The position numbers were made by a program, and so were the translations under genes. The notes beneath the pieces were generated by a model. The model worked only from the letters and a program-made list of their open reading frames with translations, had not been told where the DNA came from and ran no database searches. 64,000 nt of DNA from Chitinophaga niastensis (GTDB taxonomy: Bacteria > Bacteroidota > Bacteroidia > Chitinophagales > Chitinophagaceae): the NCBI RefSeq assembly GCF_003014755.1, contig NZ_PYAW01000002.1, positions 1 to 64,000 on the forward strand. The letters run 5' to 3'. This document shows, in pieces, positions 9,228 through 17,497 of this stretch (position 1 is the first letter of the stretch; every line of letters begins with the position of its first letter).

Positions 9228-10610
9228 ATGCTGGGTAAACTAACAGGATTTGATGATACCATTGTGGCAGTAGCTACTGCGCCGGGTTTGGGTGCCATTG
9301 CGGTGATAAGGCTCAGCGGCAGTAATGCTTATAGTATCTGTAATGGATTATTTCCTGCCAGGGACCTTACCCTCGAGGCCAGTCACACCCTGCATTTTGG
9401 CAGCATAGTAGCCGCCGGCCGTGTAATTGATGAAGTAGTAGTGAGCCTGTATAAAGGTCCGCGTTCCTATACCGGAGAAGATGTTATAGAGATTTCCTGT
9501 CACGGTTCCCCCTACATACAGCAACAAATCATTGATGCCACTATACAAGCCGGGGCGCGCCTGGCTAAACCGGGTGAATTTACCCAACGTGCCTTCCTGA
9601 ACGGTAAGCTGGATCTTACCCAGGCAGAATCAGTAGCCGATCTGATAGCCAGTAACTCCGCCGCCTCACACCAAACCGCGATGCAACAAATGCGTGGCGG
9701 CTTCTCAAAAGAACTGCATGCCTTACGCGAGCAATTAATTACCTTTTCTGCCCTTATAGAGCTTGAGCTGGACTTCAGCCAGGAAGATGTGGAATTTGCC
9801 GATCGTACGGGCTTATATGCCCTTATAACGAATGCTACCAGCGTGCTTCAACACCTGATAGATTCTTTCCGGATGGGTAATGTCATCAAGAATGGTGTTA
9901 ATACCGCTATTGTAGGTAAACCCAATGCAGGAAAATCTACCCTGCTGAATACCCTCCTCAACGAAAACAGAGCAATCGTTAGCGAAATTGCAGGCACCAC
10001 CCGCGATACTATTGAAGAGATATTAAATATTGAAGGGATATTGTTCCGTCTTATTGATACTGCCGGCATCCGCGAAAGCATGGATACTATTGAAAGTATC
10101 GGCGTGCAAAAGACAATGGAGAAGATCAAAGAAGCAGGCGTAGTAGTTTACCTGTTTGATGTGAATGAACTAACTGCTACGGATATACGTAATCAGGTAG
10201 CCGCATTTAAAACAGATAACATTAATCATCTGCTGGTAGGTAATAAAACAGATGTAACCGGCGAAGCAGCCGTTCGTACTAAATTTGCAGACATCCCTGA
10301 TATTCTTTTTATCTCCGCAAAAAATCATGCACATATCCAGGATCTGAAAGATGCACTGGTACAAAAAGTAATGGGCGGCGATATTAATACAGAAGATACC
10401 ATCATTACCAATGCTCGTCATTATGCTGCATTACAGGAAGTGCTGAGGTCATTGCAGGATGTGAAACAAGGAATGGATAATGGTTTGCCGGGAGATTTAT
10501 TGTCGTTGGATATACGCCTTTGTTTGCATTACCTGGGAGAGATAACAGGAGAGGTGACGAATGAAGATAGGTTGGATTATATTTTTAGTAAGTTTTGTAT
10601 CGGCAAATAG
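9228..10610 (+). CDS. mnmE: tRNA uridine-5-carboxymethylaminomethyl(34) synthesis GTPase MnmE
   Basis: A 460-aa protein, the usual MnmE length. With MnmG it modifies U34 of certain tRNAs in the cytoplasm. The N-terminal formyl-tetrahydrofolate-binding domain (about 1-120) has the motif [23 protein letters not shown] helical domain follows, with an inserted G domain: G1 GKPNAGKST at 230-238, the DTAGIR switch region near 276 and G4 NKTD near 340. The C-terminus ends in CIGK, the conserved CxGK motif that holds the catalytic Cys. All key residues are present. A single-gene unit with its own promoter. Confidence 0.98.
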   Translation: MLGKLTGFDDTIVAVATAPGLGAIAVIRLSGSNAYSICNGLFPARDLTLEASHTLHFGSIVAAGRVIDEVVVSLYKGPRSYTGEDVIEISCHGSPYIQQQIIDATIQAGARLAKPGEFTQRAFLNGKLDLTQAESVADLIASNSAASHQTAMQQMRGGFSKELHALREQLITFSALIELELDFSQEDVEFADRTGLYALITNATSVLQHLIDSFRMGNVIKNGVNTAIVGKPNAGKSTLLNTLLNENRAIVSEIAGTTRDTIEEILNIEGILFRLIDTAGIRESMDTIESIGVQKTMEKIKEAGVVVYLFDVNELTATDIRNQVAAFKTDNINHLLVGNKTDVTGEAAVRTKFADIPDILFISAKNHAHIQDLKDALVQKVMGGDINTEDTIITNARHYAALQEVLRSLQDVKQGMDNGLPGDLLSLDIRLCLHYLGEITGEVTNEDRLDYIFSKFCIGK

Positions 10611-10972
10611 GAGCGTTCCTATACTTTTCCTATTCTTCCCAAACTCAATGCAGTAAACGATTTTAGCCGAATAAATTTTATATATTTCCCACTGTTCTTT
10701 TTAGGTTAAAGAAAAAGAAGTTAATCAGGAATTAACTATGAAGAAATTCGGGAATTCCAGATTTTTTTAAGAAAAACTGTTAAAAGCATTTGAGATTATT
10801 GTTATCCCAGACGTAAGCCGGTCTGTTGAGACCACCGATATGGATGACAGGTATTAAAATTTGAATGATAAGATGGTCTGAGATCCCATCTTCTCCGACG
10901 CTTCAAATATTCTCCTTATTTAAGTACAATCGGGCCCCCGAAACACTATTAAACGTTTCTTTATTTAGGCGG

Positions 10973-11014
10973 ATAGGTTTACTAATGGTTCTAATAGGTT
11001 TACTAATGGTTCTA
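10973..11014. repeat. Two perfect copies of a 21-bp direct repeat
   Basis: The unit ATAGGTTTACTAATGGTTCTA occurs at 10973-10993 and again immediately at 10994-11014 without mismatch. It could be an operator pair or simple slippage; nothing else in the window repeats it. Confidence 0.85.
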
Positions 11015-11471
11015 TTTTAATAAAGAATAATTCTATCTTAACTTCTTTCTAAAAAAGTTGTTAAAAAATTGCGCGACTTGAAAAACTTTATATAGGTTTG
11101 AGAAAGAAGAAAAAGAGCATTAGGAGCAAAGGAAAAAGCGGATCAGTTCTTTTTTACTGATAGCTAAAACGTTTAACTAAAGACTGTTTAGCATATTTCG
11201 TCCAGCGCATATCAACCTACAACATTTTATTTCCTAGACTGTAAATTCAAATTTCACTAAATAGCCAGATTTTTTTTATCAATCATTTGTTATTTGTATA
11301 TGCACGTTAAGATATTTATATCATCAGTAGCGCTGGTGAACGATAAGTGATGTCTTTTAAGCAGGACGCCTTTATTCCGTTTTAATAAGTCAAGTCAGCC
11401 AAACATTGGTTTTTGTGTTATGAAATAGCGCAATAGCTACTGCTTTTGCAAAAAAAGTATGAACTAAAAGA

Positions 11472-11729
11472 ATGAGTACTGAACATACAAAATGGTACCC
11501 ATATAGATCCAACCATTATCAGCAGGGATTGAAACTGCGTGGAAGAGTGGGTAACGGTCTTACAGGTTATAGCGCTGAAACCTTGAACAAAGCTGAGTAT
11601 CCTTTGTCATTTGGAGGGAGTGGTGCATATAGTACCATATACAACGTGTGTAACATTGTATATGGTGACTTATTACTGTCTTACAACCAACCAATGCTGG
11701 CCTTGCCCAGGAATACTGGTTCCGCCTAA
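11472..11729 (+). CDS. Doubtful 85-codon open frame upstream of susC
   Basis: A frame of 85 codons opens with ATG and lies 100 bp before the SusC start. The product is rich in Tyr, Gly and Asn (NGLTGYSAETLNKAEYPL), with no signal peptide, membrane segment or motif I know. An 11-bp inverted repeat falls inside it, which suggests the sequence may act as RNA or DNA instead of coding. It could be a relic, a leader peptide or chance. Confidence 0.2.
   Translation: MSTEHTKWYPYRSNHYQQGLKLRGRVGNGLTGYSAETLNKAEYPLSFGGSGAYSTIYNVCNIVYGDLLLSYNQPMLALPRNTGSA
11634..11666 (+). repeat. 11-bp perfect inverted repeat in the SusC leader
   Basis: ACCATATACAA (11634-11644) and TTGTATATGGT (11656-11666) are exact reverse complements separated by 11 nt (CGTGTGTAACA). 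It could be an RNA hairpin or a binding site for a dimeric regulator, 164 bp before the SusC start. Confidence 0.7.
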
Positions 11730-11829
11730 CGCATCAAAAAAATACTATCTCTGCCAACTCTACATAGAAGATTCCCATTTATAATACTATACCAAAATCA
11801 GTTCTATTCAATTTTTAAAATTAAAAACG

Positions 11830-14800
11830 ATGCAGTCAACCAAAAGATGTCTATTGCTTTTTATGCTCTTTTGCATAGGAAGCATGTTTGCCTATGGGCA
11901 GGGAAAAATGACGGTTTCAGGCACCATCAAGGACGCAACCGGCAATGTTCTTGAAGGAGCTACCGTGAGCGAAAAAGGCACATCCAATTGGGTGCCGACC
12001 GGCAAGGGAGGTAGCTTTACCATCAATGTAAAACCAGATGCCAAACTGGTTATTTCTTATGTTGGGTTTGTAACCCAGGAATTGCAGGCCACATCTTCTA
12101 TGCAGATAACGCTGGTGGCCAGTATCCGGAGTACTGAAGAGGTAGTTGTTACTGCCTTGGGTATCAAAAAACAATCTAAAGCGTTAGGTTATGCGGTGTC
12201 TAAAATCGATAATGACAGGATTATGGCCAGCGGTACACCTACCAATGCTTTACAGGCACTCTACGGGGCTGCACCCGGTGTGCAGGTTGCAGCTACGGCA
12301 GCCGGTCCTTCTGCTGGAATGAAAATCAACATTCGTAATGCGGTATCTTTTGATCAAAATTCATCAACGCGTCCACTTATTGTTGTAGATGGTGTTCCCA
12401 TTCACGACCAGAATACGCAAATGGGGTACGGGGCTACTGATCGTGATAATGGAACCGGTATTAACGACATCAACCCTGATGACATTGCTTCTATGGAAAT
12501 TTTGAAAGGAGCTAAAGCATCCGTACTATACGGTAGTGAAGGTGCCAATGGTGTTGTGCTGATTACCACTAAAAGCGGCACCAAAGGGAAAGGCCTGGGA
12601 GTGGCGGCTTCTTATACAACTTCATGGGATCGCGCAGCGTTCCTTCCTAAATTACAAAATGAATATGGAACAGGCTCCAGTCCCAGTAACTCAAGGAATG
12701 ACGCTCAGGGATATTATCTTGATGCGAATGGAAAAAGGGCGCTGGCAACTACATTTGGAGATGGTTTTGGAGCGGCTGCATTTGGACCAAAATTCGACCC
12801 AAGCGTGAAGCTTATATGGTGGGATGGTGTAGAAAGACCATGGCAGGCACAAACCAAAAATATCTATAATGATCTTTACCAAACCGGGCATCAAAACACA
12901 ACAAATGTGGCTTTAAGTGGGGGGAACGATCAGGGACAGATCCGTTTTTCATACACTAATTTAAGTATGACGCCGATCAGGCCAGGTTCAGATTATAACA
13001 AAAATACTTTTAGTCTTAATACGTCATACAAGTTAAACGATAACATCACCCTTAAATATACTGGTAACTTTTATATTTCCAAAAACCTGAATGCTGCCAA
13101 CCTGAGTACAATGAACGGGGAAGGTCAGCAGGCAGAGATTGGGGCATTTAGCGCTGATATCAATGTAGGCTTGTTAAAGTCGCATTTGCTGACGCCTGAT
13201 GGATATAATTACTTTGCCAATCCAAGCCAGAGAAATTTAATCTCCAATGGCAGGAAGGGAGTAGTAGGTTATCTCTGGGATCAGCTCCAGAATCAATCTA
13301 TTTTTACAAGACTGCACAATATCCAGTCGTTATCTGCTGATATAAAACTCACCAATATATTTAGTGCCACATTAATGGGAGGGATAGATTATAGCACGGA
13401 GAGGAATGAATATAAAGGTAAATTGTTAGATCCGCAGTTAATAGGGCCTAATAGTGGTTTCATGTACAGTGATGTAACGAATATCTACAAGAATACCTAT
13501 GGCCAGGGTATGCTTAACTTCAATACCAAAATAAATAGTGATTTTGATTTGTCTGGTTTTGTGGGTGGAGTAATCAGAAAAAATTACACAGAAGGGAAAG
13601 GTGCATCTGTGAATGGTTACGGACAGCTTGTTATTCCTAACTATTTCTCATTTAATAATTTACCATTAGGTGTGCAGCCTCAGTACCAGTTTACCAACGG
13701 GCAGGATATGTTATATAGCTTATTGGCGTCAGCACAGTTGGCATGGAGAAACCAGGTGTATATAGAAGCCCAGGCGAGACAAGACTGGTCATCTATTTTG
13801 CCTCCAAATCAGAATAGTTATTTCTACCCTGGTATAAGTGCAGCATGGATCTTTAGCGAAAGCCTGAAATTGCCGGCAATGTTTGAATATGCCAAAGTAA
13901 GGGCATCATGGGCGGATGTAGGTCGTCCGGGTCCACGCTATTTCAGCAACGTGAACTATGCTACCTCTCAAACTGGTGGTGGCTATGTGTTGACTCCTCC
14001 ATCCGATCTTCCTCCAATGGATGCCAACGGCAATCCAAATTTAAAACCTGAGCGTAAGCGTGAATTTGAAGTAGGTTTTGAAACTTACCTGTTCCAAAAC
14101 AGAAGAATTGGTGTGGACTTCTCTTATTACAAATCAAATATCTACGACCAGATCATGGCGGTAGCTGCACCTCCGGGAATGGGTGTTAAAAATGTTCGTA
14201 TGAATGCTGGTAACGTGATGAACAAAGGATGGGAGTTGGCTATTAAAACAAAACCAATTTTAACGAAAAATTTTGAGTGGGATGTGAACCTGATGTTTGC
14301 ACACGGTAAAACTTATGTTGAAAAACTGGATGGCAAACTGCAGTCTCTCACATTGTGGAATTCATTCGGCGCAGTGAATACGGTGGCTAATGTAGGTCAG
14401 GAATATGGTCAGATTTACCTGACTAAGTCAACCTACACTTACAACAATCCCAATGATTCAAAAGATCCAAACAATGGAAAAAAAGTGGTAAATGCTGCTG
14501 GATCGGCCTATGACTATAAGAGCACAGCAAAATTGATCGGCAAAACAATTCCTGATGTAACAGGAGGACTTTTCAATTCTTTTGCCTACAAAAATATACG
14601 TCTTATTGCAAATATAGACTACCAGTTTGGCGCTACTTTCCTGTCAGGCTCAGAAACCTATATGATGGCAGCCGGTGCGTTAAACGAAACATTGAAATAT
14701 AGAGATGCGGCACACGGTGGAGCTGCTTATTATTTAGATGCAAATTCTAAGAAAGTGGCAGGTACAAACCCTAATGGACCAACCTTTCACGACGGTGTGA

Positions 14801-15162
14801 TATTGGATGGTGTTGGCACTGATGGCAAACAGAACACTAAAGTGGTTTCTGCTGATAATTATTATTACGATTCTTATTTTTCAAATGGCTTCTTCCCTGA
14901 AGACAGGATCTTTAAAAGCGATTACGTAGCACTGCGTAATGTAGCCATCGATTACACTTTGAGCTCAAAGATTTCTCACAAGATCCGCATGAGCAGCCTG
15001 ATAGTATCAGTTTTTGCAAACAATGTAGCTTACCTCTACAAAGCTGCACCAAATTCAACACCTGAATCAACTAACGGCACAGGCTGGGGCGTGGGTTCCT
15101 ATGGAACAACTGCATTACCATCACAGCGTTCAATAGGTATTTCTATCAAAACTAAATTCTAA
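11830..15162 (+). CDS. SusC/RagA family TonB-linked outer membrane protein (pair 1)
   Basis: A 1110-aa TonB-dependent transporter. It has a Sec signal peptide (1-24, cleavage after AYGQ), a carboxypeptidase-regulatory-like beta-sandwich (about 28-105, VSGTIKDATGNVLEGATV) and the plug domain (about 110-220, PLIVVDGVPI, NDINPDDIASMEILKGA, LYGSEGANGVVLITTK). A 22-strand barrel to the C-terminal Phe (ISIKTKF) follows. No N-terminal STN domain, so it is not expected to signal through FecR. It works with the SusD lipoprotein 11 bp downstream to import oligomers. Substrate cannot be read from sequence; no polysaccharide-degrading enzyme adjoins it. Confidence 0.96.
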   Translation: MQSTKRCLLLFMLFCIGSMFAYGQGKMTVSGTIKDATGNVLEGATVSEKGTSNWVPTGKGGSFTINVKPDAKLVISYVGFVTQELQATSSMQITLVASIRSTEEVVVTALGIKKQSKALGYAVSKIDNDRIMASGTPTNALQALYGAAPGVQVAATAAGPSAGMKINIRNAVSFDQNSSTRPLIVVDGVPIHDQNTQMGYGATDRDNGTGINDINPDDIASMEILKGAKASVLYGSEGANGVVLITTKSGTKGKGLGVAASYTTSWDRAAFLPKLQNEYGTGSSPSNSRNDAQGYYLDANGKRALATTFGDGFGAAAFGPKFDPSVKLIWWDGVERPWQAQTKNIYNDLYQTGHQNTTNVALSGGNDQGQIRFSYTNLSMTPIRPGSDYNKNTFSLNTSYKLNDNITLKYTGNFYISKNLNAANLSTMNGEGQQAEIGAFSADINVGLLKSHLLTPDGYNYFANPSQRNLISNGRKGVVGYLWDQLQNQSIFTRLHNIQSLSADIKLTNIFSATLMGGIDYSTERNEYKGKLLDPQLIGPNSGFMYSDVTNIYKNTYGQGMLNFNTKINSDFDLSGFVGGVIRKNYTEGKGASVNGYGQLVIPNYFSFNNLPLGVQPQYQFTNGQDMLYSLLASAQLAWRNQVYIEAQARQDWSSILPPNQNSYFYPGISAAWIFSESLKLPAMFEYAKVRASWADVGRPGPRYFSNVNYATSQTGGGYVLTPPSDLPPMDANGNPNLKPERKREFEVGFETYLFQNRRIGVDFSYYKSNIYDQIMAVAAPPGMGVKNVRMNAGNVMNKGWELAIKTKPILTKNFEWDVNLMFAHGKTYVEKLDGKLQSLTLWNSFGAVNTVANVGQEYGQIYLTKSTYTYNNPNDSKDPNNGKKVVNAAGSAYDYKSTAKLIGKTIPDVTGGLFNSFAYKNIRLIANIDYQFGATFLSGSETYMMAAGALNETLKYRDAAHGGAAYYLDANSKKVAGTNPNGPTFHDGVILDGVGTDGKQNTKVVSADNYYYDSYFSNGFFPEDRIFKSDYVALRNVAIDYTLSSKISHKIRMSSLIVSVFANNVAYLYKAAPNSTPESTNGTGWGVGSYGTTALPSQRSIGISIKTKF

Positions 15163-15173
15163 AAACAACTAAG

Positions 15174-17153
15174 ATGAAATACATACATTTGAAATCATTT
15201 TTCTTGCTTACGTTGTTACTATCTTCTGTGGCATGTAAGAAGAAACTGGATGACTTATATCAAAATCCTGATGGTTATTCGAAAGATATGGCTGATAAGT
15301 CCGGAGTAAGCGTTATTGCCGGCTTCTTCACTTCTCAACTAACCCAGGGATTCTTCCTGAGTGGTGATTATGGTTCTGTTTACCACCAGGTAAGAAGTGG
15401 AGAGAGGACTATGGCAAATGCCATCCAGGTTTATAACACCACTACTGAAGGGGCTCCTTACGCGCTCAAAGATGTTGAGCATGACTGGGGCACAGGCGGT
15501 TTTAACGAATCTGTTTTTAACTTTGTTAATACGCAATGGATTACGCCCATACTTTGGGCCCAACGTGAATACAACAACACGCCACAAGCTAAACGGACTA
15601 ATTTAGATAGTCTGTATATCACCTTACTGCATGTTTTGAAAGGTTATGCCTACCAAAGGGCAACCGACATGTACGATAAGATCCCCTACATAGAAACAGG
15701 TTCAGCAGGCGGGCTTGATGGCATTAAGGCAAAATACCTGGGCCAATCGGACATCTATCCGAAAATAATCAGCGATTTTAAAAACGCAGAAGCAGTGCTG
15801 ACAACGCTGACACTTTCTGCTACCGAGCAGGCATCATTTAACCAACAGGATATCATTTTTGGCGGAAATATTTTAAAATGGCGTAAGTATATTAATTCAT
15901 TAAGGTTGCGCTGTGCCATGAATGTAAGCGAAGTTTTGCCTGCGCTCACAACACAGGTGCTTACCGACCTGCAAGGCAAGCCCTTGCTGAGCGACTATAA
16001 CGATGTGGCTGGTGTGGCCGATATAGCCGTTATTGCATTGAATCGTATTTGTAACGAATTAGGTATTACACGTGCTTTCAGGGAAAGGGGGGGTGATTGC
16101 CATGCCGGGAAGAAATTCCTGCAGGACGTGATGTATTGTCAGCCAACCATGGGCAGTAAAGTGATAAACGGACAAACGTTATCCTATTTTAGCGGTGATA
16201 ATTCCGCAACAGGTTTATCGAATGGTACTGTTGACCCACGTGTTGCTTATATCTTCGCTCCGGACTGGAGTGGCAGATACCTGGGGGTTGATACAAAATG
16301 GGATGGCAATAAGGATCCAAATAGTTATTTAAATCAAGTTTTGCGTGGCTACTACATCAACGATCCTATTTTGACCGATATTTCAAAAACAACCTTTAAT
16401 TATGGCGTAAATAAGTCAATCCAATTGGATGCAGCGTCAAAAGCAGATCTGAGTAAACGAGAGTCATTCCTGTTAAATGCACTTCGCAGCGCCGTTGCCA
16501 ATGGCGATGACAATGATGGGAACGTAGGTACAGCAAACAACCTGGTTGCCGAGTACAATGTTCGCCCGCAATTCAACTTTGCACTAAAATATCCAACCAT
16601 CCATGCGGTTGAAACAGAGCTTTCACTGGCTGAAGCGGCAGTAAGAGGTTTCGGTCAGCTGAATGGTGCTGCCCGCGATCACTACAAGAATGCGATTATC
16701 TTATCCTGCAAATATTGGTATGAATTGAATAACTCAAATCAATATTCTAAGACAACTTTACCGGCCATGCCAACAACCATGGATGATTCGAGAATCAATG
16801 CCAAGCCTGCAATGGAATATAATGCAAGTGTTTATGCGGAGAATGCAGCGCAGAAATTTGATGCTATGTCAGCCAATCAAAAAGTTCAGGCAATTTTTAA
16901 TCAGCTTCAACTGCATTACAATATGTTGAACTTTGAAGTGCCCTATACCGCTGCCCGCAGGTTAATTAAATACCTGGGTACCAATCCGGCTTCCATGTAT
17001 GAAATATTCAAGTGGAAAGAAAGAATGACTTATCCAAGTAGCGTTCAGGCTTCCGATCCAGAAGGTTGGTCAATTATTAGTCCTTCTAATAATCCGGATC
17101 TCCCGGTATGGTTTACAGGCCGTACTACCAAATGGAAGAATGCATTGGAATAA
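15174..17153 (+). CDS. SusD/RagB family nutrient-binding outer membrane lipoprotein (pair 1)
   Basis: A 659-aa surface lipoprotein with lipobox SVAC (Cys21) followed by KKK. The helical TPR-like SusD fold is suggested by the spacing of helices and by the C-terminal region that ends with the typical RLIKYLGTNP, MYEIFKWKERMTYPS and DLPVWF segments. At 659 residues it is longer than most SusD proteins (about 480-600) and fits the SusD/RagB-like subfamily with extended inserts. It sits on top of the SusC barrel and binds the substrate. Co-transcribed with the SusC gene (11-bp gap). Confidence 0.93.
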   Translation: MKYIHLKSFFLLTLLLSSVACKKKLDDLYQNPDGYSKDMADKSGVSVIAGFFTSQLTQGFFLSGDYGSVYHQVRSGERTMANAIQVYNTTTEGAPYALKDVEHDWGTGGFNESVFNFVNTQWITPILWAQREYNNTPQAKRTNLDSLYITLLHVLKGYAYQRATDMYDKIPYIETGSAGGLDGIKAKYLGQSDIYPKIISDFKNAEAVLTTLTLSATEQASFNQQDIIFGGNILKWRKYINSLRLRCAMNVSEVLPALTTQVLTDLQGKPLLSDYNDVAGVADIAVIALNRICNELGITRAFRERGGDCHAGKKFLQDVMYCQPTMGSKVINGQTLSYFSGDNSATGLSNGTVDPRVAYIFAPDWSGRYLGVDTKWDGNKDPNSYLNQVLRGYYINDPILTDISKTTFNYGVNKSIQLDAASKADLSKRESFLLNALRSAVANGDDNDGNVGTANNLVAEYNVRPQFNFALKYPTIHAVETELSLAEAAVRGFGQLNGAARDHYKNAIILSCKYWYELNNSNQYSKTTLPAMPTTMDDSRINAKPAMEYNASVYAENAAQKFDAMSANQKVQAIFNQLQLHYNMLNFEVPYTAARRLIKYLGTNPASMYEIFKWKERMTYPSSVQASDPEGWSIISPSNNPDLPVWFTGRTTKWKNALE

Positions 17154-17274
17154 GAATAAGTGGTCTTGAAAACACAAAAAAAGAGAACATCTCAAAAATA
17201 AAATGTGTAAAACAAGATCTCCCGGCAGGTGAAACAAACATAGCCGGTGGTTTAATAGCAATGTGAAAGACAAC

Positions 17275-17309
17275 AATAAGGCCGCCATTGTGCGGCTTTA
17301 TTGTTTTTG
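17275..17309 (+). terminator. Terminator of SusC/SusD pair 1
   Basis: AATAAGGCCGC (17275-17285) pairs with GCGGCTTTATT (17292-17302) with one G-U pair, followed by GTTTTTG. It lies 121 bp past the SusD stop. The rest of the 344-bp gap up to the next gene shows no coding frame of interest. Confidence 0.8.
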
Positions 17310-17441
17310 TAGTAAAAGCAACCGAAAAAAAAGGCGGGGCTGGAAGCGAAGAAAGCAGGTTGAATAAAAAGTAAACATCAAAAAATTTCAGCAATGTTGG
17401 TCTGACTTGAGGCTGGTAGGTTCTTCACTGTTGTTGATGGC

Positions 17442-17490
17442 GTAGGATCTATGCTGTTCTGAAATATTTTCAGAACAGCATAGATCCTAC
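17442..17490. repeat. Near-perfect 49-bp palindrome (23-bp stem) between convergent genes
   Basis: GTAGGATCTATGCTGTTCTG (17442-17461) is the exact reverse complement of 17471-17490, and the three inner A-T pairs extend the stem to 23 bp around a 3-nt loop (TAT). It lies 8 bp past the stop codon of the minus-strand phosphoesterase gene and downstream of the SusD terminator. It probably acts as a terminator or 3'-end protector, although the T-run is short on the plus side and absent on the minus side. Confidence 0.8.
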
Positions 17491-17497
17491 ATTTTCT

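Larger units (their letters stand above)
10611..11829. other. Gene-poor AT-rich region upstream of SusC pair 1
   Basis: About 1.2 kb with no convincing gene. It holds a 2 x 21-bp tandem repeat (10973-11014), a possible promoter (TTG 11069-11071, 21 bp, TAGGTTTG 11093-11100), an 85-codon open frame of doubtful reality (11472-11729) and an 11-bp inverted repeat inside that frame (11634-11666). If the promoter is real, the SusC mRNA has an unusually long leader of about 720 nt. I recognise no riboswitch class in it. Confidence 0.5.
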
